DNA of 64,000 nt from Limnephilus marmoratus (taxonomy: Eukaryota > Arthropoda > Insecta > Trichoptera > Limnephilidae): NCBI GenBank assembly GCA_917880885.1, contig OU862934.1, positions 34,084,734-34,148,733 on the forward strand, in the 5' to 3' direction. This document shows, piece after piece, positions 29,329 through 39,218 of this stretch. The translations under genes were made by a program, and so were the position numbers. How positions within the stretch are numbered: position 1 is the stretch's first letter; each line of letters opens with the position of its first letter. The notes beneath the pieces were generated by a model. The model saw only the letters and a program-made list of their open reading frames with translations. It had not been told where the DNA came from and made no database searches.

Positions 29329-32300
29329 TCCCCTTTCTCTAGGTCAGGTCAACCTTCAGCGATCCCGGATGGCCACACTGGAAGTTCTGAAGGTCATGTC
29401 TGACCTCGAAATTGACGTTTTGCTTATTCAGGAGCAGTACACCTGGGAAGGTAAGACCCCTATTAATTTTCCGGGCGCGGTTCTCGAAGTTGGCCGCTCT
29501 CCAGGGGCGGGAGTCCTGGTCAATACTTCTTTGATCAGTCCCCTCCTTCTGGCTGGTCTTTCTGATGAATACCAAACCTGTGTATGTATTAGATTTGGTG
29601 ACACTGAGATCTTTTTGATCTCAGTCTACTTTAAATATGGGAACCCGGTAGGACCCCACATCCTGAGTCTGACGCGCGCGCTCAACGCGCTTAAAGGCCG
29701 TAACATAGTTATCGGAGGTGACTTTAATGCACGCTCACCATTATGGTTCGATACTAGTGACTGTAGAACGGAACGATCAGACGCCGTTGAAGACCTGATT
29801 GCGGCGCAAGGTCTCAGTATCGTTAACGAACAGAGTTCATTTTACACCTTTTCGAACATACATGGTGAGAGCAACATCGACCTAACTCTTTGCTCTGGGT
29901 CCGTTGCGACCAGGATTTCAAAGTGGGTAGTCCATGAGTGCGCTATAAATTCGGATCATAGACTGATTACTTTTACGGTTGGTGTCAAGAAAACTGAAGT
30001 TCCAAGATCCTCCTGGAATTTCAACACCACTAGGGCGAATTGGGATCACTTTGGGGAAGCACTACGAGATACGTTAAGGGACTTTCACCACGTAGCTGCC
30101 ACTGATCCGGATAATTTGGGAAATTTTTTTAATAGGGCGGTTGTATCTGCTGCCAACTCGTCTTTGGGAAGATCAAACCCAAAGACGAGCATTAGAACGC
30201 CGTGGTGGTCATCTGAGCTGACTTCGCTCAAGGGGGCCTTTAAGAGGGCCTACAGGGCGCTTGGGTCGTCCAGGAGTGGTGGCTGTACGGAGGAGGAGAC
30301 AGCTGCTCTTCAGGAGGGCCTAAGGTCTGCCAGGTCGGCCTTCAAGAGGGCCGTTCTTCGAGCGAAACGAGCTTCTTGGCATAATTGGGTCAAAGATGTG
30401 GGTAACGCCAACCCGTGGGAAATCCACAGCGCCATTGAAAAATCCGGGAAAGGATCTGACCGGTATTTGTCTACAGTAGTTGGGATATCAGACGGGAGGA
30501 ACGCTGAGACTGTGGATGTGGCCTCCACTCTCAAGACACTTTTGGGCGAGTTAGTTCCTTTAGAATCAGTAGTTGGGGAAAATGACCATCATAAACAGAT
30601 CAGAAATCTGTCACGGCTACCACCTAGAGACCTTGCCCAAGAGGTTAACTCTACTAGAGTCACTAAAGCGGAAATTGAGGTTATAATTAAGGGTTTGGGT
30701 CCTAAGAAGGCACCAGGGCATGACAGGCTCAATGGCGCGATTGCGAAGCAAGTCTGGGTCCACGCCAAGGAAGAGCTCTTCCAGGTGATGGACACGTGTC
30801 TGAGGAGGGGTGTTTTCCCTACCGAATGGAAGCGTGGCGTGCTCCGGATCATACCCAAAGGGAATGGTAAACCTTTAACCGACATCAAGGCGTATAGGCC
30901 AATCACCCTTCTCCCTGTACTTGGCAAGATCCTGGAGAAATTACTGCGTGAACGTCTCCGGCAAACCCTGTCACCGGCTAGTGACCTCCAGTTTGGTTTC
31001 GTCCCTGGTAGATCTACGGTGCACGCCTTGTCGTATGTGCTTGATTGGGTGAAGGCTTGTCCTAAGAGGTATGTTGTGGCGATTTTCCTCGATATAACTG
31101 GTGCCTTCGATCACGCGTGGTGGGCAATGATGCGTACCAAGGTTAAAACTAGGCAGTGTTCTAAACTACTGTTCCAGTCCATTGATGATTACCTGTCTGA
31201 TCGCACGATCACGATTGGGTTTGGTGACTTTCTGATCGAGAGGGAAACAAATATTGGGTGCCCGCAGGGCTCCATTCTTGGACCTGACCTGTGGAACATT
31301 AACTTTGACGACTCCTCCAGGTTACCCTTGCCTGCTGGTTGCATCTCTGTCGACTACGCGGATGATAAAACGTACTTGGTCTCTGGGGACAGCAGAAAGG
31401 AAGTTGAGAGAAAAGGCAGTGATGGTTTGAACATGTTCCTCGTCTGGGGAAAGAGAAACAAGATGAAATTCGCTCCCCACAAGACCCAGGGCCTCCTGAT
31501 GAAGGGGTTTCTCAGTAGAGAAAGAAATCCTGTCATCAAAATGGGAGATTCTTCTGTCCAATTTTGTGAAACTGTTAAATATTTAGGTGTCACTCTGGAT
31601 CGATCGTCCTCCTTCTTGGCTCACGTCAAGGATGTATCTGGCAAGGCTCAGGCCCTGTTCTTGAAGCTTAGGAGACTCTCCACAGCTGAGTGGGGATTGC
31701 GTAGCCCAGCCTTGCGGATCCTTTATAGATGTGCATACGTGTCGCAAGTTTCGTATGCTGCGTCTGTTTGGGAGCATCGCTTGGGTAATTCGCTCATACT
31801 CATGGCTCTTAAGCGGGGCCAACGAACCCCTTTGCTGGCACTATCCGGGGCGTATAGAACCGTAGCTTCGGACGCTTTGCCTGTTTTGGCTGGCATTTTG
31901 CCAATTGATCTAGAAATTAGGGAAGTGCTTACTAAGCAGAGACTAACCAGAGGAACCCCTGCCACCCACCTAGGAGTTATTCTAACTCCGGGTGGGCCGG
32001 GGACTCTCCCTGGGCTGCTTCGACAAATGAGAGACCTGTCACTCCAGGAGTGGCAGGTTAGGTGGGGCAGATCGAATTTGGGAAGATGGACTTTCTCCTT
32101 CTTCCCATCAGTTAAACTCAAAATGGATGCGGTCTTCCTCAAGTTAGACCACCACATCACTCAATTACTTTCTGGCCATGGGGAATTTAGGGGGAGATTA
32201 CATTCCCTCTCTCTTTCCCCACATCCCAACTGTGCCTGTGGGAGTACGAACCAATCGGCCGAGCACATCTTGTGGCAGTGTGAAATAATGACGGATGCCA

Positions 32301-32446
32301 GAGGTCAAATGTTAGATGGTTTGGATGTTCCCATTAGACCAGTTTGGAATTTCGATCTGGTCTCGAACAAGACGAATTTTGAGTGCTTGAGAAATTTTGC
32401 TAGAATTTGGGTGGATAGATGGCCTGATCTCAGAGTCGCCGATTAG
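29315..32446 (+). CDS. R1-1 ORF2, APE endonuclease and reverse transcriptase
   Basis: A 1043-residue protein. The N-terminal AP-like endonuclease shows NLQRS, QEQY, GGDFNARSPLW, NIDLTL and a SDHRLI catalytic His. The RT shows RPITLLPVLGKILEKLL, FLDITGAFDHAWW (motif A, about residue 591), GCPQGSILGP (motif B) and DYADD (motif C, about residue 679). A CCHC knuckle (CACG...H....C) is near the C-terminus. It cuts the R1 site of 28S and primes cDNA from it. ATG 29315 lies inside the end of ORF1, an arrangement repeated in R1-3 (58903). Confidence 0.95.
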   Translation: MARLNPLSLGQVNLQRSRMATLEVLKVMSDLEIDVLLIQEQYTWEGKTPINFPGAVLEVGRSPGAGVLVNTSLISPLLLAGLSDEYQTCVCIRFGDTEIFLISVYFKYGNPVGPHILSLTRALNALKGRNIVIGGDFNARSPLWFDTSDCRTERSDAVEDLIAAQGLSIVNEQSSFYTFSNIHGESNIDLTLCSGSVATRISKWVVHECAINSDHRLITFTVGVKKTEVPRSSWNFNTTRANWDHFGEALRDTLRDFHHVAATDPDNLGNFFNRAVVSAANSSLGRSNPKTSIRTPWWSSELTSLKGAFKRAYRALGSSRSGGCTEEETAALQEGLRSARSAFKRAVLRAKRASWHNWVKDVGNANPWEIHSAIEKSGKGSDRYLSTVVGISDGRNAETVDVASTLKTLLGELVPLESVVGENDHHKQIRNLSRLPPRDLAQEVNSTRVTKAEIEVIIKGLGPKKAPGHDRLNGAIAKQVWVHAKEELFQVMDTCLRRGVFPTEWKRGVLRIIPKGNGKPLTDIKAYRPITLLPVLGKILEKLLRERLRQTLSPASDLQFGFVPGRSTVHALSYVLDWVKACPKRYVVAIFLDITGAFDHAWWAMMRTKVKTRQCSKLLFQSIDDYLSDRTITIGFGDFLIERETNIGCPQGSILGPDLWNINFDDSSRLPLPAGCISVDYADDKTYLVSGDSRKEVERKGSDGLNMFLVWGKRNKMKFAPHKTQGLLMKGFLSRERNPVIKMGDSSVQFCETVKYLGVTLDRSSSFLAHVKDVSGKAQALFLKLRRLSTAEWGLRSPALRILYRCAYVSQVSYAASVWEHRLGNSLILMALKRGQRTPLLALSGAYRTVASDALPVLAGILPIDLEIREVLTKQRLTRGTPATHLGVILTPGGPGTLPGLLRQMRDLSLQEWQVRWGRSNLGRWTFSFFPSVKLKMDAVFLKLDHHITQLLSGHGEFRGRLHSLSLSPHPNCACGSTNQSAEHILWQCEIMTDARGQMLDGLDVPIRPVWNFDLVSNKTNFECLRNFARIWVDRWPDLRVAD

Positions 32447-33748
32447 AAGTTATTGCGACTGGGTGTACTTGCTCCTGATTTCCATGGACTACTCTTTATC
32501 ATCTCTTTTATCATGTTTGCCTGGACTTGTTTTACCTATTTTGTTTCTCCCTTGCTTTTCTGTTGTTTCTACACTTTCACATTTTTACATTTTTTTTATT
32601 TATACACTTTTTCACTTCTTCTTGTTTTGCTTTGTACTTCTCTTATTTTATAGTGATGATTATATCGGTGCATATATCACATTTTTTACATTTTTCTTGT
32701 TCTCTACCTTTTTTTCTTTTTTTCACTCTAGCTCCAGCGATACTGCTCTATTTTGCATTTTTATGCACATATATTTTTTGTGTACACTTTTTTTCTCTTG
32801 TTATTTTCTTGTTCTTTTTTTTTGTCTTTAATTTGCAGCATTTGATAATCTTCAGCGCTACTTGACGCGCCTGCGTGCTTTATAATTTTAATTTTACTTT
32901 TTTTCCTTTGTGTTTTCTTAAATTCTAGTTTGTTTCTTTTGGTATTTCTTTTCCTTTTTAGTTTTGTACTCAACTTAGCTTCTGAACAGAACTCAGTTGT
33001 TTGTTCTGTCTTGTCCTCTTCCCCATTTAAGGGGTTGGACTTTGGACCTTGTCCCTATATTATACGTCATTTTTATTTTAGATTTATTTTAATTTGTACA
33101 TTTGCCATTATGCATCCCATCCAGTGCCCGCGCCACCCCCCGGGACATGATAAGGTTGAAGGAAAGACCGAGCGGCCTTCGATGGATGTCCGTCCCTCCT
33201 CCGGCTACCCGACGCTTTTCTCCCTAGGGTCTTCGTTTAGTCGTCCATTTACTTCTTCTAGGCACCACCGGCTAGCCGGCTAAAGGACGTCTCCATCGGT
33301 TGCCGTAACGTTGGACTAACGGCCTTTTTTCATTCTCTCGGGGACTGCCGGATGCTTCATGGTTTTGATATCTTACTGTTTTGCTCTTTTACAGCTTTTT
33401 TGTGGTCTTTATATTTGTACATATTCAATTACTTTTTTTGGTCTCAGTTGCCTGCAGTCTCGAGTGTGTGGTCTCCCTCTGACTTATGCTTTATAATTGT
33501 TGGTTCCTTCTTTTTCATTTTTATGCTTACTAACACCGGTAGATTTGTTTATTATGACTATTACAGTACAGACTGTAGGCGATCCTACATTTCCGCCAAC
33601 TAACACAGTATGTAGGGACATTGAAGGTCTAGAATCGTTTATATAATAGTAGAGTCGTTCAATAAAAAAAAAATAGATTCTTGTGAGTGCTCCGAAGGGG
33701 CGACCATAAGTCGCCTATACCGGGGCGGGACAGTGGTGGGTACTTCAA
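32447..33748 (+). promoter_or_regulatory. R1-1 3'UTR
   Basis: The first 450 nt are strongly T-rich on the plus strand. Then come a GC-rich block near 33110-33330 and a conserved end (33580-33748) with GACATTGAAGGTCTAGAATC and GAGTGCTCCGAAGGGGCGAC. The last 280 bp match the truncated R1 copy that follows. It ends TACTTCAA with no poly(A), as in other R1 elements. Confidence 0.7.
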
Positions 33749-33762
33749 TGTCCCTATCTACT
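33749..33762 (+). repeat. R1 target-site duplication between two R1 copies
   Basis: TGTCCCTATCTACT, the standard R1 duplication, lies between full-length R1-1 and a second truncated R1. Further copies are at 26875-26888 and 34043-34056. Confidence 0.95.
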
Positions 33763-34042
33763 GGTCTCCCTCTGACTTATGCTTTATAATTGTTGGTTCC
33801 TTCTTTTTCATTTTTATGCTTACTAACATCAGTAGTATTTGTTTATTATGACTATTACAGTACAGACTGTAGGCGATCCTACATTTCCGCCAACTAACAC
33901 AGTATGTAGGGACATTGAAGGTCTAGAATCGTTTATATAATAGTAGAGTCGTTCAATCAAAAAAAATTAGATTCTTGTGAGTGCTCCGAAGGGGCGACCA
34001 TAAGTCGCCTATACCGGGGCGGGACAGTGGTGGGTACTTCAA
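33763..34042 (+). mobile_element. Second R1 insertion, 5'-truncated to 280 bp
   Basis: Corresponds to R1-1 33470-33748 with several base differences (for example in the A-run and near ACATCAGTAG) and has its own 14-bp target duplication on each side. The differences argue for an independent insertion rather than a local tandem duplication. Confidence 0.9.
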
Positions 34043-34098
34043 TGTCCCTATCTACTATCTAGCGAAACCACTGCCAAGGGAACGGGCTTGGGAGAATC

Positions 34099-34136
<38 letters not shown>

Positions 34137-34306
34137 TGGTATTGTAAGGTGACATGAGGGGTGCAGAATAAGTGGGAGGCGGGAGCAATTCCTCCAAACG
34201 TGAAATACCACTACTTTCATCGTTTCGTTACTTACTCAGTTGGGCGGAGAACGTCCGACTGTCTAATTAAAACAAAGCATTGCGATGGCCCTCACGGGTG
34301 TTGACG

Positions 34307-34340
<34 letters not shown>

Positions 34341-34357
34341 TGTGAAGAAATTCAATT

Positions 34358-34397
<40 letters not shown>
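34043..34397 (+). rRNA. 28S mini-unit 4, right part
   Basis: Resumes at the R1 duplication (34043), reaches CGGAGAACGTCCGACTG at about 34247 and continues to CTCTCTTAA (34397). It carries the variants AAAGCATTG and CTCACGGG, shared only with mini-unit 5 here. Confidence 0.92.
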
Positions 34398-35917
34398 CTA
34401 TGACCAATACGGATAAGGTAGTGACGGTCTTAGGTGAGCGGCTAGAGCGTATCGGACGTGGGATGCTCAAACCGCAGCAGAGGCTTCGCATTCTAGTCAC
34501 CTATCTGCTACCATCATTCGTCCACGGGTTAGTATTTGGACGGGTGACTGCGAACCTGCTTAAAACCTTAGACCGAATGACAAGAGCCGCCGTAAGAAAG
34601 TGGTTACACCTCCCTCACGATACCCCGCTGGGCTACTTCCACGCCCCCGTAAATGAAGGTGGAATTGGTATTCCCTGCCTTCTGACAGGAATTCCTATAT
34701 TAAGGGCAAATAGAATAGTTAACATGAGCCGCTCGGACTTCAATCTTGCGAAAGCTTGTGCGGAGTCCGAGTTCATTCAAAAGCAACTCAGCTGGGCGAC
34801 TCAGAGAATTCGCGCCAAGGGAGTAGGGGACTCTCGCGAGTCAAAAGCGTATTACGCAAAACTACTACATGATAGTGTCGACGGCAAAGAGCTAAGTCTC
34901 AGCAAGGCAAGCCGGTTTTCCACAGATTGGATTCTTCCTAACTGTGAAGGTATTCCGGCCAGAGACTACCGACACTATCATCATGTCCATATAAATGCCC
35001 TCCCGACCAAAGTGAGGACCTCTCGAGGGCGAAGGGGCCCTCAGACGAACGATAGCTTGGGAAGTAATGCACGAGTGCGCTGCCGGGCCGGCTGTATCAA
35101 CACAGCCGAAACGAACGATCACGTCGTGCAAAACTGTCCCAGATCTCACGGAGGTAGGGTAAAGCGGCATGATGCGATATGCGCCAGACTCGCAGGCGCG
35201 CTTAACGATGCCGGATGGTCAGTAGAGCGGGAGCGGCGGTACAGAACCACAGATATCAACCTCCAACCAGACATTGTGGCGATACGGTAGGGCGTCCAGG
35301 TCATCATGGACGCACAAGTAGTCAGCGACGGCTGGGGTATCAAAAAGGCACATCGCGAAAAGATCTTGAAGTATAGCGGCGATGAGTTGAAGCAAGCCGT
35401 GGCCGAGAGACACGGAGGTACAGTGGACAACGTCGTTACGAAGGCGGTTACCATCTCCTGGCGTGGAGTTTGGCACCCGGATAGCGCGAAGGAGCTTCTC
35501 GCTCTTGGCGTTAGCCGGGGTACTTTACGAGGCGTAACGACCCGTGTGCTTTGGGGTTCGTTAATGAATTTCCGAAGTTTCATGAATTCCACTTCGATTA
35601 ATACAAATTACGCTGGGCGCAGATACGGAGTCAGAAACAGGGTCGGAGTCGGATAGGATCGGGACACGAATCCCCCAATACGAGCGTGAACGAGCCACGC
35701 CATCTATTTTTAGGACCCTGCCTCCAGAGGGTACTAGTGCTGACGATTAGACTCATTAAAATCAAAATTTTTGTAGTGTGACCGATGGTTGGGGGTCTTA
35801 GATCCTATCTCCTTCAGGTTTTCTACCGCAAGTTAGAGAGCCAGCTGGGGAACAAGCGCGCATTAATCTAGATTGATGTTGTATAGTTTAGTCAGCCTGG
35901 AGAGTTTTGTGTCAACC
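34398..35917 (+). mobile_element. R2-5, 5'-truncated copy of the R2-2 lineage
   Basis: R2-2 sequence begins at GACCAATACGGATAAGG (R2-2 position 11177) directly after 28S and runs to the shared 3'UTR and TAGCC. It is nearly identical to R2-2, with scattered substitutions. Confidence 0.93.
34403..35656 (+). pseudogene. R2-5 partial R2 protein (thumb, CCHC, RLE) with a stop
   Basis: Encodes the RT thumb, the CCHC knuckle and the endonuclease. A TAG at 35288-35290 replaces a codon that is GAG in R2-2 and cuts the frame inside the endonuclease after QPDIVAIR, before the MDAQVV strand. The frame then stays open to the normal end (VGVG). No RT catalytic motifs are present, so it is dead. Confidence 0.9.
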
Positions 35918-35975
<58 letters not shown>

Positions 35976-35976
35976 A

Positions 35977-36007
<31 letters not shown>

Positions 36008-36034
36008 TGCCAAGGGAACGGGCTTGGGAGAATC

Positions 36035-36072
<38 letters not shown>

Positions 36073-36242
36073 TGGTATTGTAAGGTGACATGAGGGGTGC
36101 AGAATAAGTGGGAGGCGGGAGCAATTCCTCCAAACGTGAAATACCACTACTTTCATCGTTTCGTTACTTACTCAGTTGGGCGGAGAACGTCCGACTGTCT
36201 AATTAAAACAAAGCATTGCGATGGCCCTCACGGGTGTTGACG

Positions 36243-36276
<34 letters not shown>

Positions 36277-36302
36277 TGTGAAGAAATTCAATTAAGCGCG
36301 AG
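35918..36302 (+). rRNA. Chimeric 28S mini-unit 5, right end lost
   Basis: TAGCCAAATG, the same junction near 36190, but it breaks off at ATTAAGCGCGA, about 30 bp before the R2 site, where an inverted 28S piece begins. Confidence 0.9.
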
Positions 36303-36363
36303 TTTACGGAATTGCTCCCGCCTCCCACTTATTCTGCACCCCTCATGTCACCTTACAATACCA

Positions 36364-36395
<32 letters not shown>

Positions 36396-36396
36396 G
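36303..36396 (-). rRNA. Inverted 28S fragment at the R2-6 5' junction
   Basis: GGAATTGCTCCCGCCTCCCA through CAGGGTCTTCTTTC is the reverse complement of the 28S segment downstream of the R2 site (as at 36041-36132). It sits head-on between mini-unit 5 and truncated R2-6. Confidence 0.9.
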
Positions 36397-38704
36397 CGGA
36401 ATCATACGAAAAGCCTACATATGACTGTCGTTGACGTCGCAAAGGCTTTCGATTCTGTGTCACATGAGACTTTGTTGGACGCCCTCGTTCAGATCGGCTG
36501 TCCTACTCTATTCGTGGAGTATGTAAAGGCGCTGTACGGGGGAGCCACAACGACGCTTCAGATCGGAGGCCAGCGGTCAGGGAGAATAGCCGTCCGCAGT
36601 GGCGTCAGACAAGGAGATCCACTCTCCCCGTTGCTTTTTTGACTTAGTCATAGACATCGCACACAGGAGCATCCCATCATATATCGGCTACAGAATGGGA
36701 CGCCAAAATGTAAATGCACTGGCTTTTGCCGACGACGTCGTTCTATTAGCAACAACAGAGTCAGGCCTACAAGAGGCCCTTAATGCGTTCGGAGATGCTC
36801 TAGCGTCACGTGGGTTAAACCTTAACCCCACCAAGAGTCTCACGGTGTCCCTGGTGGCTTCGGGTAGACAGAAGCGGGTAAAGTAAGTTCACCGTAGGTG
36901 AAACCCTGCTGCCTTCCGCGTCCGTTATGTCTACCTGGAAATACCTAGGACTGAACTTTGGACTCGGTGGGGTTACGGGTACTGTTATGATAAAATATTT
37001 GTCAATATATCTCGCAGTTTATTTTATCATAGATTTAGGCAAGCAGGTACCTAATTTCAAGAGGTGATTAAATAATATTTAAAAATAATAAACTTCAATA
37101 TAAATTTATATTTTGAATTTTGGAAGTAAAATCTTTCAATTATTTCTTTTTTGAATATGATATAAAAATTGGAAAATCTCTTGAGAGAGCACTTCTCGGT
37201 ATTTAGTCTGTGGTGGTGGATTATTTTACTAAAAAGTCTTACGTGATTCTTATTTACTTATTATTTCGTTAATAATATAAAAGTAAAACGATTATTTATT
37301 GAACTGAAATGGTTCTATATTAAAAGGCCGCGACCAATATAAATCGTGGTGCCGATAAAGTGTTTTTAATTCACATTTCCGAGATCGTAAAAAAAACACA
37401 GAATATTATCAAAGGATATAATTTGAATTTTCTTGCCAAGTATCAAGGCCAAAATATGGAAGTTTAAATAAATCACAAGGAGACTAACCTGTCTAATGAC
37501 GAAGGAAATATAATCTCGCCTGGATATTCAAATATTCCATGGTTGGAGTGTATGATGGAACAAAACTGTTTTCAGCCGACTACAGTTCCAGGTATTTTGT
37601 CAGACTCTACTTCAGGAGAAAAGCCAGAAGCTCAAGATTGTAATTTAGATAGTTAGTTACTTGAATTTTTGGTCGATCCAAGGGAGGCGAGTTTAAGATC
37701 TATTAATATGTTTTAATGTCCCAATTATTTTTATTTATGTTATAATAAATCTATTATTTCTTATTTCTTATCAATACTGTCTATTTTATTTAAAATTCTT
37801 TTATTTTAACCGTAAAGTCCCTGAGAGAGGATTATTGCTTTACTATCTGCTAGCCTGGTTAAAAAACGAGTGGCGCCCCTTTTAAAAATAAAGCTGGCAG
37901 ATGTTTTTACTCTTTAACATCATATTATTTTAAAACAATTATTTCACCTGTGATCCATTAATTATGTTTTAATCACGTCTATCTTCTGTTATTTATTCCG
38001 GTAACAGTACGACCGATCTACTGAAGGTCTTAATGGAAAAACTCAAGAGAATAACAGGAAAATAAGAGGAAACGTATCTCTTACCATCATTAACTCATGG
38101 CATGGTATTCGGTAAGCTGGGCTTTTGGAGCGACTGGACCGACAGGTGCGATCGGCTGTACAAAAATGGCTTGACCTACTGAAAGACACTCCGCTAGGGT
38201 ATTTCCACGCGCCTATTAAAGACGGAGGGCTAGGCCTTCAAAGCTTCACATACTCCATCCCTTGCCTCAAAGCAACCAGAATCAAAAACTTCCAGCGGAC
38301 CGGACTGCCGCTGGGCCAGGCGTGCTGGCAGACTGGATTCGTCCAGAACCAGCTCTCCTGGTGCCAGCGGCGGCTCGGGAAGTTGGGTATCCGAGATTCC
38401 GAGGACATACAAACGCACTGGACTAAGCGCCTACATGAAAGCAATGATGGAGTCAAGCTCAAAGAAAGTCGGGGACGCAAATTTTCCACCGACTGGATTC
38501 TTCCGAACTCGGAAGGCATCCCCGCAGCCGACTACATCAACTACCATAAGGTTCATATAAATGCCCTGCCTACCCGCGTTAGGACCTCAAGGGGAAGACG
38601 ACCCCAAATGAGGTCCAGGGGTCAATAATTGTACTTCAGGAATGAGCTGCCGGGCCGGTTGTTTCAATACAACTGAAACGGCGGCTCATGTCCTGCAGAA
38701 TTGA
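36396..38704 (+). pseudogene. R2-6, broken R2 copy interrupted by a solo LTR
   Basis: R2 sequence of the R2-3/R2-4 lineage runs 36396-36982 and 38011-38704. It starts just before RT motif A (VDVAKAFDS), includes motif B and FADD with frameshifts (for example after 36640 and 36886), and resumes after the LTR with thumb sequence and the region up to the CCHC knuckle. It ends at CTGCAGAATTG inside the knuckle, without endonuclease or 3'UTR. Confidence 0.88.
36983..38006 (+). mobile_element. Solo LTR inside R2-6
   Basis: The insertion is flanked by GTAC (36979-36982 and 38007-38010). Its ends are TGTTA and TAACA, perfect 5-bp inverted ends of TG...CA type, and removing it with one GTAC restores the R2 frame at GTGTT. 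There is a TATAAA-like site near 37340. No internal repeat of its ends was seen, so it is one LTR of about 1.02 kb left after recombination of a Ty3-type element. An open stretch of about 55 codons (about 37470-37655) and a TGGCGCCCC at 37873 are inside it and unexplained. Confidence 0.8.
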
Positions 38705-38722
38705 CAAAATGCATAAAAAAAC

Positions 38723-38938
38723 GTGTTTAACCGTGTGGTGATATTTCTAGAACAATCCACGCAGAAATCTATAGAAGGGATTAAAAAACTTATCATTCCT
38801 CTTCGGAGGATCGACTCATTACTTGAAAACAGTGAATTTTTGTATGGTAGAAACCTTAAAATATCAACATTTCCAATGAGCCATATCCCCTTTTGTATTC
38901 AAACTTTTTTCTATAATCAATATTCAGTGGAGGGATAA
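38723..38938 (+). other. Unidentified short open frame
   Basis: About 71 codons after the broken end of R2-6. The middle reads FLYGRNLKISTFPMSHIPFC, which loosely recalls the start of the ligand-binding region of insect ionotropic receptors. The match is too short to assign. It has no start context and ends at a TAA. It may be a captured exon fragment. Confidence 0.25.
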
Positions 38939-39099
38939 TATCGATTTTGGTGATTTTTAATAAAATTTAATTCTGGACATTACTTTCATGCGGAGGTGTA
39001 CTAAGGTGCACATCAAATAATTAATTAATTAAAAACTTAGATCTTGTACTGTAACTATTCCGTGATTTTTCTAAGTACAAAAACTTTCTTAATATTGAG
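38939..39099. other. AT-rich spacer
   Basis: No gene or repeat recognised. Confidence 0.5.
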
Positions 39100-39218
39100 A
39101 TTTTGACCAATCTAAGACCAGTTTAGGAAAAAAAATATTCCCCTTTTTTTCCCATTTTTGGGGAAATTTTTGAAAAAGTGGGAAATGTCCCTTCATTTTC
39201 CCCACTTTGAGTTTTAAA

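Larger units (their letters stand above)
26889..33748 (+). mobile_element. R1-1, full-length R1 retrotransposon with both ORFs open
   Basis: Inserted exactly at the R1 site of 28S, flanked by the 14-bp TGTCCCTATCTACT at 26875-26888 and 33749-33762. It has a 970-nt 5'UTR, ORF1 (27859-29328), ORF2 (29315-32446) and a 1.3-kb T-rich 3'UTR without a poly(A) tail. Both ORFs are uninterrupted, so this copy is a candidate for an active R1. Confidence 0.95.

Noticed and set aside
32397..32831. A 144-codon hydrophobic frame after R1 ORF2 that looks like a membrane protein
   Set aside because: It is the T-rich R1 3'UTR, where T-runs read as Phe/Leu/Ser. It overlaps the ORF2 end and has no conserved motif.
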